DNA from: Raineyella antarctica
GTDB lineage: Bacteria > Actinomycetota > Actinomycetes > Propionibacteriales > Propionibacteriaceae
NCBI RefSeq assembly: GCF_900092135.1
Contig: NZ_FMYF01000004.1
Span: forward strand, 62,001-126,000
Direction: 5' to 3'
DNA: 64,000 nt
The notes beneath the pieces were generated by a model. It did no database searches. It saw only the letters and a program-made list of their open reading frames with translations, and was not told where the DNA came from. This document shows positions 1 to 8,276 of the stretch, in pieces (the stretch's first letter is position 1; the number at the start of each line of letters is the position of its first letter). The position numbers and the translations under genes were made by a program.

Positions 1-441
1 GCCGAGGGGCTCGACCTGGCGCGTACGCAGGGCGCGCACGTCGTACTCGACCACACTGCGGAGGACCACGTAGAGGCGATCCGGGCTGCCGCGCCCAAGG
101 GCATCGATGTCGTCATCGAGATGGCAGCCAGCACCAACCTCGAGCACGACCTCGGGCTGCTCGCTCGTGGCGGTCGGGTGGCCATCGTTGGTGCCAGGAC
201 CCCGGTCGAGATCACCCCGCGCCTGGTGATGCGCACCGAGGCGGCCATCCTCGGTATCGCCCTGTGGTACATGACCCCCGGCCAGGTCGCGGAGGCACTC
301 GCCGCGACCGCCGCCGGGCTGGAGACGGGCACGCTGTCGCCGACGGTGGGCCACGAGCTCCCGTTGGAGCGGCTGGCAGAAGGCTTCGCACTGGTCACCA
401 CCGGGCATCGCGCCGGCAAGGTCGTGCTCACCGTCGAATGA
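1..441 (+). CDS. Zinc-type alcohol dehydrogenase / quinone oxidoreductase, C-terminal part
   Basis: The reading frame is open from the first base, so the gene is cut by the window edge and only its last 146 codons are visible. The fragment matches the second half of the medium-chain dehydrogenase/reductase NAD(P)-binding domain: an alternating beta-alpha pattern, the segment GIDVVIEMAA, then GGRVAIVGAR, and a C-terminal end of the form HRAGKVVLTVE typical of quinone oxidoreductases. The family moves a hydride between NAD(P)H and a quinone, enone or alcohol in the cytosol. The zinc or substrate residues lie upstream, so the exact subgroup cannot be decided. A strong hairpin follows the stop. 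Confidence 0.8.
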   Translation, partial: AEGLDLARTQGAHVVLDHTAEDHVEAIRAAAPKGIDVVIEMAASTNLEHDLGLLARGGRVAIVGARTPVEITPRLVMRTEAAILGIALWYMTPGQVAEALAATAAGLETGTLSPTVGHELPLERLAEGFALVTTGHRAGKVVLTVE

Positions 442-449
442 TCCTGGGC

Positions 450-486
450 GGTCGGTGGATCGGCGCCCCGTGCCGATCCACCGACC
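450..486 (+). terminator. Rho-independent-like terminator after the oxidoreductase
   Basis: Perfect 15-base inverted repeat, arms 450-464 and 472-486, with a 7-base loop, directly after the stop at 441. No T-run follows, which is usual for GC-rich actinobacterial terminators. Confidence 0.7.
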
Positions 487-581
487 CCTCCGGCGTGTCT
501 CGCCCGACTGGCTGACCGACCGTGTGACAGTTGTCCTGTCGTGCAACTTCCCCGGTATGGCACACGCAAGGAGCATTGCGG

Positions 582-1202
582 ATGAGCACCGCTGTCGAGA
601 GGACCCGCTTCGGCTGGTCCCGTTGGGCCGAGTCCTCCGGAGGACTGGAGCGTTCGTACACCATCTGTGCGCCCGGACTCTCGTCCTGGCGGCGTGACGT
701 CGTGCACGTGACGCTGTTCCGTGACGACCGCCGAGGGATCATCCAGTTGGCCGCCCGCTGGCTGGTCCGCGGTCTCTTGGTCGCACTGGTGCTCGGCGGG
801 GTGCTGGCACTGATCCTGCAGTCCAGCGTGGTCCTCATCCCGGTCACCCTCTCTGTCCTCGTCGCCGCCGCGGTGGTGCTGGCCGCGCTGCCCAACTTCG
901 GTCGTCAGGTCGCCGAGCGGCACACCATCACCGTCACCGGGGACGCCTGCCGGGAGGTCTGTCGGATCGCTGCGGTGCTGGACCGGATCGAGCCGGACCC
1001 CTCCGACGTGGAACGCGACGACGCCCGCACCATGTGGCGGCTGGCGCACACCGACCCCAAGTTCCTGCACACCTACGGACGTACGGTGCGCGACTGGGAA
1101 CTCTCGTACGACCGACTCCGTGCCACCCTGGCCCGGGATGGGTCGACTCCGACGCAGGACGTCGAGCGACGTACCGGGATCCTCACCACGGACGTGGCCT
1201 GA
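582..1202 (+). CDS. Small membrane protein of unknown function
   Basis: The ATG at 582 is chosen because AAGGAG sits at 568-573, eight bases upstream; an in-frame ATG at 531 lacks such a site. The product is 206 residues. Residues about 62-79 and 83-103 are two adjacent hydrophobic helices, so both ends should face the same side of the membrane. The N-terminal 60 residues are polar and arginine-rich. The C-terminal hundred residues are charged and helical, with no motif I recognise. It stands alone between a terminator and the M23 peptidase. I cannot assign a function; lipid or envelope sensing would be a guess. Confidence 0.75.
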   Translation: MSTAVERTRFGWSRWAESSGGLERSYTICAPGLSSWRRDVVHVTLFRDDRRGIIQLAARWLVRGLLVALVLGGVLALILQSSVVLIPVTLSVLVAAAVVLAALPNFGRQVAERHTITVTGDACREVCRIAAVLDRIEPDPSDVERDDARTMWRLAHTDPKFLHTYGRTVRDWELSYDRLRATLARDGSTPTQDVERRTGILTTDVA

Positions 1203-1362
1203 GGAGCCTGACCGGGGCCGGGCACCGACCGGCGATATGGGGCATTGACGGGAAACCTTGGCGTCCACCGCCCTCGGGGGTACTGAACCCCGACGTGGCG
1301 CTGGTCGGCAACCACTCGCACCGGCCGGCGCCCCTGGCCCGACCGACAACGTGGCCCGATCG

Positions 1363-1379
1363 AGGGGGTCCCACCCCCT
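1363..1379. repeat. Short perfect hairpin upstream of the M23 promoter
   Basis: AGGGGGT (1363-1369) and ACCCCCT (1373-1379) form a 7-bp stem with a 3-base loop just upstream of the probable -10 box at 1401. It could end the preceding transcript or be an operator. The rest of the 1203-1450 gap shows nothing I recognise. Confidence 0.4.
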
Positions 1380-1400
1380 GACGACAGGCCCCCGTGGGCC

Positions 1401-1406
1401 TAGGCT
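1401..1406 (+). promoter_or_regulatory. Probable -10 box TAGGCT for the M23 peptidase gene
   Basis: TAGGCT fits the actinobacterial TANNNT -10 consensus and lies 44 bases before the GTG at 1451. That implies a leader of about 38 bases carrying the ribosome binding site at 1437-1443. Confidence 0.5.
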
Positions 1407-1450
1407 GTTCTCGTACTGCGGCGGGGGGTCGGGTACAGGAGGGTGTCACG

Positions 1451-2635
1451 GTGTCGTCATCGGTCGGGTCCGGTCCAGGATCCGCATCTGGGCTCTGGCG
1501 GAGCGCGCTCGAGGCCGTCTCCGTCACACTCATCGGCTTGCTGCTGGTGGCTGGGTTGGCGATGACGAGCCACGCGGTAGGTTCGCTCACCGGGCCTGAT
1601 GTCGCAGCGGCCACCGGCACCCCGACCCGCGCCGTTTCCGACCAACGACTCGTGGCGGTCGGCGCCGGTGCCAACGTCACCGGACAGGTCGGGCACGATC
1701 CCGCCTCCACCGGCGCCGGCATCGGCGCCCTCACCGGCACCGACAAGGACGGGCACAAGAGCTCGCAGGCTGCCCCGCCACGCCCCGCGGCGGCGGCCGA
1801 GGTCAACTCGGAGCAGGCCTACCTGGATTCGGCGGCCGCTGTCGCGGCCCGCGCCGAGCGGGAGGCCGCGGCCCCGGCGTTCGACCAGGCGATGGTCGGG
1901 CTCAGCGCCGCAGAGCGCGCCGCCGGCCAGGGGGTCCGCGCGGGCCAGGCGCTGCACGAGGACAACCGGTTGCAGCAGGACCAGCGCAGCCAGGGGCAGG
2001 CCGAGGAGGCCGCCGGGATCGCCTCCGAGGTCGCCCGCCTCGAGGAGGAGAAGCGGCTCGCCGAGGAGGCCGCAGCCAAGCTGGCGGAGCAGGCCCGACT
2101 GGCGGAGGAAGCCCGGCTCGCGGCGGAACAGGCCGCCGCAGCGGCAGCGAACGGGACACTCCTGGAGGGCACACTCGTTCGGGTGCCCACCTTGGCCCCG
2201 GTTGCCGGCGCCTCCGTTGCGGCAGCGGTCGCACCCATAGTGCCCGGCAGGTATCAGATCGCCGCGCGCTTCGGGGCTGTCGGCACCTGGTCCCTCTACC
2301 ACACGGGTGTCGACCTGGGCGCCCCCATCGGCACGCCGATCCGGGCAGCCGCGGCCGGCATCGTGACCGCGCCGGTGGCCGGGGGATGGGCCGGGACGCA
2401 TGTGATCATCGAGCACGCCGACGGCTCGACCCTGTACGCGCACATGATGGCGACCACGGTAGTTCCGGGTCAGTCGGTCCGGGCAGGCGAGGTGATCGGC
2501 TTCGTCGGGATGACCGGACGTACCTTCGGGCCGCACCTGCACTTCGAGTACTACCCGCCGGGGACGAGCCAAGTGTCCCCGTACGCGGCCACGGACCCGG
2601 TCGTCTGGATGGCCCGCCGGGGGATCCAGCTCTGA
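1451..2635 (+). CDS. Membrane-anchored M23 family peptidase (LytM-type) with coiled coil
   Basis: The GTG at 1451 is preceded by AGGAGGG at 1437-1443, an ideal ribosome binding site; an upstream GTG at 1394 has none. The 394-residue product has an N-terminal hydrophobic helix (about 23-40), an Ala/Pro-rich linker, and an Ala/Glu/Arg coiled coil (about 155-233). A C-terminal M23 domain follows (about 265-390). The zinc site is visible as H284-x3-D288 and H362-x-H364 (HLHFE), with H331 in YAHM. Members cut peptidoglycan cross-bridges or act as regulators of other cell-wall hydrolases. All catalytic residues are kept here, so an active hydrolase acting outside the membrane is expected. Confidence 0.9.
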   Translation: MSSSVGSGPGSASGLWRSALEAVSVTLIGLLLVAGLAMTSHAVGSLTGPDVAAATGTPTRAVSDQRLVAVGAGANVTGQVGHDPASTGAGIGALTGTDKDGHKSSQAAPPRPAAAAEVNSEQAYLDSAAAVAARAEREAAAPAFDQAMVGLSAAERAAGQGVRAGQALHEDNRLQQDQRSQGQAEEAAGIASEVARLEEEKRLAEEAAAKLAEQARLAEEARLAAEQAAAAAANGTLLEGTLVRVPTLAPVAGASVAAAVAPIVPGRYQIAARFGAVGTWSLYHTGVDLGAPIGTPIRAAAAGIVTAPVAGGWAGTHVIIEHADGSTLYAHMMATTVVPGQSVRAGEVIGFVGMTGRTFGPHLHFEYYPPGTSQVSPYAATDPVVWMARRGIQL

Positions 2636-2640
2636 GTCGG

Positions 2641-3069
2641 CTATCCCGCCAGCAGCTCGCGGTCGGCGACCGTGAGCTCGACCCGATTGCGCTCCACCGC
2701 GTCGATACCGACCTCGACCGTCCAGTCGTCGATCCGCCAGCGGTAGACGGCGTCCTCCTGGCCACGGATCACGTGGGGGTCGCCGAAGACGACGGTCATC
2801 TCCCGAACCACCTCGGCCTGCTCCGCCTCGACGTCGGCGGGGTCCACCGGCATGCTGGCGGTGACGGTCGCGATGTGGCCGCGCCAGCCGTCCCAGCGGC
2901 CAGGGCCGATCCCATCGATCGAGAGCACGCCCTCGGTCGGGCTGTCCTCGGGGGAACAGGCTCGCTCCGAGGCCCCGATCCGCTCCCACAGCTCGGCGCG
3001 GTCCGCGATGGGCACGAAGCCTGCCAGGGCACACCGCTCCCCGAAGTCCAGCAGTGGATGGTCGTACAT
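2641..3069 (-). CDS. Hypothetical protein, 142 residues
   Basis: The minus-strand ATG at 3069 has GAGGAG about six bases upstream, supporting the start. The product is acidic, soluble, without signal peptide or membrane helix. It begins MYDHPLLDFGERCALAGF and contains paired segments that look like beta strands (YRWRIDDWTVEVGIDAV). I do not recognise the family. It is convergent with the M23 gene, the stop codons being five bases apart, and divergent from metX. A small cytosolic protein of unknown role is all I can say. Confidence 0.65.
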   Translation of the reverse strand: MYDHPLLDFGERCALAGFVPIADRAELWERIGASERACSPEDSPTEGVLSIDGIGPGRWDGWRGHIATVTASMPVDPADVEAEQAEVVREMTVVFGDPHVIRGQEDAVYRWRIDDWTVEVGIDAVERNRVELTVADRELLAG

Positions 3070-3201
3070 GGATCTCTCCTCGGGCCGACCCGGTGGCAGC
3101 GCGCCGCAGCGGATCTGCTCATGTTACCGGACCTGCACCCCCACGATCAGGAGCGTGGCCGCACCGCTCGGACGGTCCGGACCGCTGTCAGGGGGACATG
3201 A

Positions 3202-3207
3202 CAAGAT
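3202..3207 (+). promoter_or_regulatory. Possible -10 box CAAGAT for metX
   Basis: CAAGAT ends seven bases before the metX ATG at 3215. No Shine-Dalgarno sequence is visible close to the start, so transcription may begin at or next to the start codon. I see no SAM-riboswitch-like fold in the 145-base gap. Confidence 0.35.
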
Positions 3208-3214
3208 ATTGCCC

Positions 3215-4405
3215 ATGAGTCAGCGTCCGCAGTCCGCCGAGGAATCCTCGGTCGGGATCGTCGAGACGCAGTCGGTCCGGCTGTTCGACCAGGACAATCC
3301 CCTGGTCCTGGCCAGCGGCGCCGTCGTGCCCGAGGTTGACGTGGCCTACGAGACGTACGGAACCCTGGACGAGACCGGCAGCAACGCCATCTTCATCTGC
3401 CATGCCCTCACCGGTGACGCGCACGCGGCCGGCCGGCACCGGTCCGAGGACCACCGGCCGGGCTGGTGGGACACCATGATCGGGCCGGGCAAGCCGATCG
3501 ACACCGATCGCTTCTTCGTGATCGCTGACAACCTGATCGGCGGCTGCCAGGGCACCACGGGACCGGCCTCCACCAATCCGGCCACCGGACGGCCGTACGG
3601 CCTGGACTTCCCGCTGCTGCAGATCGCCGACTTCGTCACCGTGCACCGGGCGCTGCTGGACCACCTCGGGGTCCGTCGCCTGCTGTCGGTCATCGGCGGG
3701 TCGATGGGGGGGATGCAGGCGCTGCAATGGGCGCTGTCCTACCCCGAACAGGTCGGCAGCGCCGTCATCATCGCTGCCTCGAGCCGGCTCAACGCGCAGA
3801 ACATCGCCTTCTCCGCGGTGGCCCGTGAGTCGATCATGCGCGACCCGGGATTCGCCGGTGGTCGCTACCTGGAGACCGGGACGAGTCCGGACACCGGCCT
3901 GTCGATCGCGCGAATGATGGCCCACATCACGTACCAGTCCGGCCAGGGCATGGACCAGAAGTTCGGCCGCCGCTACCAATTCGGGGAGGACGCGACCCGC
4001 GGGTTCGGGGTGGACTTCGCGGTGGAGAGCTATCTGGACTACCAGGGCCGGATCTTCCTGTCGCGCTTCGACGCGCTGTCCTACCTCTACCTGACCCGCG
4101 TGATGGACTACTTCGATCCCTTCGCCGAGGAGGATGCCGCCCAGGCGCTGGCCGAGGCGGGATCGCCCTGTCTGGTGCTCTCCTTCGACTCCGACTGGCG
4201 ATTCGACACGACGCACTCGCGGGCGATCGTCCGCGCCCTGGAGCAGCAGAGGGTGCCGGTAAGCTTCCGGGAGATCCGCTCGCCCTGGGGACACGACTCT
4301 TTCCTGCTGACCATCGAGGACTACCACGCGACAGTGGCGGCCTTCCTGCGTCGGGTGTCCGTCGCTGCCGCGCAGGGTCGGCGTGACCGGGGAGGAGTGC
4401 GATGA
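3215..4405 (+). CDS. metX: Homoserine O-acetyltransferase
   Basis: MetX transfers an acetyl group from acetyl-CoA to L-homoserine, the activation step before sulfur is added in methionine synthesis. The 396-residue protein has the alpha/beta-hydrolase fold of the family: the oxyanion segment CHALTGDAHAAG (about 62-73), the nucleophile elbow GGSMGGMQ with Ser163, and a catalytic His360 in WGHDSF near the end. The length fits bacterial MetX. The ATG at 3215 gives the expected N-terminus. metW follows with a 4-base overlap, the usual arrangement. Sulfide from the cys operon at 20-25 kb could feed this route through O-acetylhomoserine sulfhydrylase, which is not in this window. Confidence 0.93.
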   Translation: MSQRPQSAEESSVGIVETQSVRLFDQDNPLVLASGAVVPEVDVAYETYGTLDETGSNAIFICHALTGDAHAAGRHRSEDHRPGWWDTMIGPGKPIDTDRFFVIADNLIGGCQGTTGPASTNPATGRPYGLDFPLLQIADFVTVHRALLDHLGVRRLLSVIGGSMGGMQALQWALSYPEQVGSAVIIAASSRLNAQNIAFSAVARESIMRDPGFAGGRYLETGTSPDTGLSIARMMAHITYQSGQGMDQKFGRRYQFGEDATRGFGVDFAVESYLDYQGRIFLSRFDALSYLYLTRVMDYFDPFAEEDAAQALAEAGSPCLVLSFDSDWRFDTTHSRAIVRALEQQRVPVSFREIRSPWGHDSFLLTIEDYHATVAAFLRRVSVAAAQGRRDRGGVR

Positions 4406-5001
4406 CCCTGCGACCGGACCAGGCCATGGTCTCCCGCTTCGTCCCCGATGGGTCCCGGGTACTGGACCTCGGCTGTGGCCGGGGGAGCCTGATGCGCTAC
4501 CTGATGGATCGACGCGGTTGCACCGGTACCGGCGTGGAGATCGCCCCCGAAGCGGTGGTCGAGACGATCTCGAAGGGCGTCCCGCTCATCGAGTTGGACA
4601 TCGACCGTGAACTCGACGAGTTCGGCGACAAGTCGTACGACGTGGTCGTGCTCTCCCGTGTCCTGCAGGCGACGTACAAGCCGCGGGAGGTGCTGTCCCA
4701 GATGGCCCGGATCGGCTCGCGATGTATCGTGTCGGTCCCGAACATGGGCTACTGGCGCCACCGGTGGGTGCTCATGCGCGGCCACATGCCGATGTCGAAG
4801 GAACTGCCGCACGCCTGGTACGACACCCCGAACATCCACCTGTCGACGCTGGCCGACCTGGAGGAGTTGTTCGACGTCGTCGGCCTGGACGTGTGGGAAC
4901 GCCAGCTCTTCACCCCGGACGGCCGCCTGCGCAACTACCCGGACCGGGTGGCCAACCTGATGGCCGCCAACGCCATCTACGTGCTCACCCCGCGAGGCTG
5001 A
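4402..5001 (+). CDS. metW: Methionine biosynthesis protein MetW
   Basis: The 199-residue product is a small methyltransferase-fold protein: VLDLGCGRGSLMRYL (about 20-34) is the SAM-binding glycine loop, followed by GVEIAPE and the core VVVLSRVLQ. MetW is found next to metX and is reported to form a complex with MetX and raise its activity; no independent methyl transfer is established. The start overlaps the metX stop as ATGA (4402-4405), so the two are translationally coupled. The conserved C-terminal part with MGYWRHRWVLMRGHMP and FTPDGRLRNYPD supports the call. Confidence 0.92.
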   Translation: MTLRPDQAMVSRFVPDGSRVLDLGCGRGSLMRYLMDRRGCTGTGVEIAPEAVVETISKGVPLIELDIDRELDEFGDKSYDVVVLSRVLQATYKPREVLSQMARIGSRCIVSVPNMGYWRHRWVLMRGHMPMSKELPHAWYDTPNIHLSTLADLEELFDVVGLDVWERQLFTPDGRLRNYPDRVANLMAANAIYVLTPRG

Positions 5002-5065
5002 CCGCCGGCGGGTCCATCCACCGCCCACTGCCGACGGCCACCCGCCGCCGAAGCGGCCCTCCGGT

Positions 5066-5743
5066 TCAGCGCTTCGGGCCGCCGTCGGCCTGTCGCCCGC
5101 CCTCGGTCGGGGCTTCGCCCGTCCGTTTCGCGGCCGCCGAGGCCGCTGCCTTCCGGGCACCCGCGGCCAGCCAGCCCTTGAACATCGGCGCGAGTACCCG
5201 CGGCATCATCAGGTAGGTCATCACCGCGGTGATGGCCAGGGTGATGAAGAATGTCCGTACCAGGAACGGCACATTGGTCAGCAGCGCACTGCCGTCGGGG
5301 AAGACCGGCAGCACGCTGAACAGCCAGATGAAGAACGTCGCGGTCGGCCAGATGCCCAACCAGGTGACGAAGCCCATCCGGTGCTTGGGCGGGTTCATGC
5401 TGGCTGGCACGACAGCCGGCTCGAACCACGCCTCCAGGCCCGTGAGCCGGCGGTGCTGGGGCTCGCCCTCGGCAACCGCATGCATCCTGGCGAGGATCTC
5501 GGCCCGCTCGGGACTGGTGTCCCAGGCCTCGAACCCTTCATCGTCGCGGTACCGCACGACCACGTGGTAGGCCTCGCCCGGGGTCTCCGGCGGGATCAGG
5601 TCGGCACCGAGGAAGCCCGGCTTGAGCCTCATCAGCGCGAACATCTCGCGCACCATGGCCTCGTACGAGGCCTCCTGGCCGGGTTTGGCGTAGCGGGTCG
5701 CGATCCTGGTGATCGAGCCGGGCTCGGAGGGGGACTGCCTCAT
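5066..5743 (-). CDS. ABM-domain protein with two membrane helices
   Basis: The N-terminal hundred residues look like an antibiotic-biosynthesis-monooxygenase (ABM) ferredoxin-like barrel: ITRIATRYAKPGQE, then FALMRLKPGFLGADLIPP and AYHVVVRYRDDEGFEAW. Two hydrophobic helices follow at about 124-148 and 158-180, then a short basic tail. Members of this ABM-plus-membrane group are annotated only by domain. The soluble ABM part may bind a small aromatic or quinone-like ligand, but that is inference. The start at 5743 is the first ATG of the frame. The gene lies 16 bases downstream of the exonuclease gene and may share its transcript. Confidence 0.8.
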   Translation of the reverse strand: MRQSPSEPGSITRIATRYAKPGQEASYEAMVREMFALMRLKPGFLGADLIPPETPGEAYHVVVRYRDDEGFEAWDTSPERAEILARMHAVAEGEPQHRRLTGLEAWFEPAVVPASMNPPKHRMGFVTWLGIWPTATFFIWLFSVLPVFPDGSALLTNVPFLVRTFFITLAITAVMTYLMMPRVLAPMFKGWLAAGARKAAASAAAKRTGEAPTEGGRQADGGPKR

Positions 5744-5759
5744 CGGAGTGTCTTCCTGG

Positions 5760-6692
5760 TCACAGGCCGAGGGCCTTGGTCAATCGGGCTGCGGGGGAGG
5801 CGATGCCGTACGCCTCGACCAGATCGTCCCACGCCGCCCGGTCCCTGACGTCAGGGGGCAGTGCGAGGTCCTCCAGCGTCGTTGGCAGGTCGAGGTCACG
5901 GACGATGGCGATCACTCGGGGGGCGACGTCCAGGTAGGGGCCGGCCTGTCGGATCGCCTCGGCGTGCCGGGCGGTCAGGCCGCCCTTCTCGACCGACCCC
6001 AGGGCAGCGGCCCGACGCACGCCGGCGAGGTCACCGTAACGGGCCAGCAGGCGGGCCGCGGTGCGGTCGCCGATCCCGGCCACCCCCGGGATCCCGTCGG
6101 AGGTGTCCCCGCGCAGGGCGGCCAGGTCGATGTACGAGCCCGGGGCGACGCCGTACGCCTCCAGGACCTCGGCCTCGTGCACCTCACGCCAGCCCGACGT
6201 CCGCCCGACGGGGGTGATCAGCCCGATCCCGCGCGCATCGTCGACCAGTTGGGTGAAGTCCCGGTCGCTGCTGGCGACGTCGACCCGCACCCGGCCGGCG
6301 AAGCGGGTGGCCAGGGTACCGATCACGTCGTCGGCCTCGGCCCCGCTCGTCCCGACGACCCGGATTCCGATCGCCTCCAGCGCGGCCCGGATCGGCGCCA
6401 CCTGCTCGGCGAGCTCTGCAGGCACGTCCTCCCCCGAGCCGTCGGTCGCGACCCGATGGGCCTTGTACGACGCGAGCAGGTCGACCCGCCAGCGCGGACG
6501 CCAGTCCACGTCCCACGCGCATGCCAGGTGGGTCGGGGCCCGGTCCTCGACCAGCCGCGCGATCGCGTCGAGGGTGCCGCGCAGTGCGTTGACCGGCTGC
6601 CCAGCCGGACCGCGCAGGCTCGAGGGCACGCCGTGGAAGGCCCGGAAGTACAGGTAGGCGGTGTCGACGACGAGCAGTGTGGGCATGGCCAT
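5760..6692 (-). CDS. 5'-3' exonuclease (Pol I N-terminal-like, FEN family)
   Basis: The product, 310 residues from the ATG at 6692, matches the stand-alone 5'-nuclease domain related to the N-terminus of DNA polymerase I. Visible landmarks are LLVVDTAYLYFRAFHGVP at the N-terminus with the first metal-binding Asp, EADDVIGTLA, SSDRDFTQLV, and the helix-hairpin-helix GDTSDGIPGVAGIG. The family removes RNA primers and 5' flaps. AGGA lies seven bases before 6692; a second in-frame ATG at 6686 is also possible. It is divergent from the hotdog gene, about 140 bases apart. Confidence 0.88.
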   Translation of the reverse strand: MAMPTLLVVDTAYLYFRAFHGVPSSLRGPAGQPVNALRGTLDAIARLVEDRAPTHLACAWDVDWRPRWRVDLLASYKAHRVATDGSGEDVPAELAEQVAPIRAALEAIGIRVVGTSGAEADDVIGTLATRFAGRVRVDVASSDRDFTQLVDDARGIGLITPVGRTSGWREVHEAEVLEAYGVAPGSYIDLAALRGDTSDGIPGVAGIGDRTAARLLARYGDLAGVRRAAALGSVEKGGLTARHAEAIRQAGPYLDVAPRVIAIVRDLDLPTTLEDLALPPDVRDRAAWDDLVEAYGIASPAARLTKALGL

Positions 6693-6822
6693 GGGACCAT
6701 CCTGCCGTGCCCGACCGCCGGGCGTCCCAGGGACACCTGGGCAGAGCCGCGCAGGGACACCGGAGCGGGGCCTGGCGGGGTCACCTGAGCAGGGCCTGGC
6801 GCGAGGGTCGGGGTGGTGCCGG

Positions 6823-6828
6823 TATCGT
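6823..6828 (+). promoter_or_regulatory. -10 box TATCGT, leaderless promoter for the hotdog gene
   Basis: TATCGT (TANNNT) ends exactly six bases before the ATG at 6835 and no ribosome binding site intervenes. This is the spacing expected when transcription starts on the A of the start codon. Confidence 0.55.
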
Positions 6829-6834
6829 GTGGGC

Positions 6835-7449
6835 ATGAGCGATCCCCGCATCGGCCTGACGGTGACCCATAGTCGTTACGTCGGCCACAACCACACGCAC
6901 TACTCGGGCAGCCAGGTCGATCATTCGTACACGATGTCGCTGCTGTCCGATGCCGCTACGGAGGTGTGCATCCGCACCGACGCGGACGAGGGCGCCGTGG
7001 TGGCCTACAACGAGATCGACTTCCTGGCCCCGATCTACGCCGGCGACGTGCTGGAGGTCGAGGCGTTCGTGGTCGGTGTCGGTTCGACCAGCCGCGAGCT
7101 GGGGATGGAGGCGCGGGTGATCTGCCGCGAGGCCAACCGCCTCGTCGAGGAGCACACCAAGATCGCCCCGACCGCCTCGTACGTCCTGGAGCAGCCGCTC
7201 GTGGTGGCCCGCGCCAGTGCGACGGTCGTGGTCGCCGATCCGCTCCCCGAGCCGCCGGCGCCCTGGGGCAGCCAGGTGCCGGAACTGCCCGACCGTCCCG
7301 AGCGGGACGCCAAGGCAGGCCTGAAGGACCTGCAGGACACCTGGCTGAGGTGGACCAAGGACACCCGCGAGCAGATCGAGAAGCGCGCCGCCGAGCTGCG
7401 CACCCGCTCGCAGCCGCAGGCCCCCGCCCAGGACGACATCGAGGAATGA
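6835..7449 (+). CDS. Hotdog-fold protein resembling 3-aminobutyryl-CoA ammonia-lyase
   Basis: The 204-residue protein has a single hotdog domain (about 5-130): HYSGSQVDHSYTMSLLSDAA, DEGAVVAYNEIDFLAPIYAG and VVGVGSTSRELGMEARVI. That order of motifs is the one I know from 3-aminobutyryl-CoA ammonia-lyases of lysine fermentation and related thioesterase-like enzymes. A 50-residue charged helical tail is extra. No other lysine fermentation genes are near. Instead its stop overlaps the start of a glycosyltransferase gene as ATGA, so a role in an envelope or lipid pathway is as likely. The CoA-substrate assignment is tentative. Confidence 0.65.
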   Translation: MSDPRIGLTVTHSRYVGHNHTHYSGSQVDHSYTMSLLSDAATEVCIRTDADEGAVVAYNEIDFLAPIYAGDVLEVEAFVVGVGSTSRELGMEARVICREANRLVEEHTKIAPTASYVLEQPLVVARASATVVVADPLPEPPAPWGSQVPELPDRPERDAKAGLKDLQDTWLRWTKDTREQIEKRAAELRTRSQPQAPAQDDIEE

Positions 7450-8276
7450 CCGACCCCATGACCGAAGCCACTACCCGACCCGAGGCTGCGCGCCCCCTCG
7501 TCGACCACGAGGAGACCCGGATCCTGGTCTGTATCCCCACCTACAACGAGGCACTCAACCTGGAGGGCATCGTCGGACGCCTGCGGACCGCGGTGCCCAG
7601 CGCCGAGGTGCTCGTGGTCGACGACAACTCCCCGGACGGCACCGGGCAGATCGCCGACCGGATGGCCACCGCCGACGCCAACGTGCACGTGCTGCACCGG
7701 GTCGGCAAGGAGGGCCTGGCCGCGGCGTACGTCGCCGCCTTCCGGTGGGGCCTGGAACGGGGCTACGACGTCCTGGTCGAGATGGATGCCGACGGCTCGC
7801 ACCGTCCGGAGGAGCTGCCGCGACTGCTGGCCGCGCTGGACCGGGCGGACATGGTGAAGGGCTCGCGCTGGGTACCGGGTGGCTCGGTGGTCAACTGGCC
7901 GAAGTCGCGGGAGTACCTGTCCCGCGCGGGCAACCTCTACACCCGGCTGATGCTCGGCGTACCGGTCAAGGACATCACCGGCGGGTTCAACGTCTTCCGG
8001 GCGCAGACGCTGCGCGACATCGGCCTGGACAACATCGCCGCGGCCGGCTACTTCTTCCAGACCGACATGACGCTCCACACGATCGAGACCGGCCACCGGG
8101 TCGCCGAGGTGCCGATCACGTTCGAGGAGCGGCAGTTCGGGGAGTCGAAGCTGGACAGCAGCATCTTCTTCGAGTCGCTTGCCCGGACCACGGGCCGTGG
8201 CCTGAAGCGCCGCGGTGCCCAGTTGCGCCGAGTGGTCGGCGACCGTCGCCGCGGTGGAAGCTCCCTGAACGCATGA
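7446..8276 (+). CDS. Polyprenol-phosphate mannosyltransferase (DPMS-like, GT2)
   Basis: The 276-residue GT-A enzyme shows VCIPTYNEALNLEGIV at the N-terminus, VVDDNSPDGTGQIAD, and the metal-binding VEMDADGSHRPEELP (DXD-like). GSRWVPGGSVVNWP and DITGGFNVFRAQTL follow, with the QFGESKL end typical of dolichol/polyprenol monophosphomannose synthases. Such enzymes move mannose (or a similar sugar) from GDP-sugar to a lipid carrier on the inner membrane face. There is no C-terminal membrane domain. The start at 7446 overlaps the previous stop; an ATG at 7458 is an alternative. The stop overlaps the next start as ATGA, coupling it to the ABC exporter. Confidence 0.88.
   Translation: MTDPMTEATTRPEAARPLVDHEETRILVCIPTYNEALNLEGIVGRLRTAVPSAEVLVVDDNSPDGTGQIADRMATADANVHVLHRVGKEGLAAAYVAAFRWGLERGYDVLVEMDADGSHRPEELPRLLAALDRADMVKGSRWVPGGSVVNWPKSREYLSRAGNLYTRLMLGVPVKDITGGFNVFRAQTLRDIGLDNIAAAGYFFQTDMTLHTIETGHRVAEVPITFEERQFGESKLDSSIFFESLARTTGRGLKRRGAQLRRVVGDRRRGGSSLNA

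Noticed and set aside
1203..1450. Cyclic-di-AMP (ydaO-type) riboswitch before the M23 peptidase gene
   Set aside because: The probable -10 box at 1401 leaves a leader under 45 bases, too short, and the conserved core is not seen.
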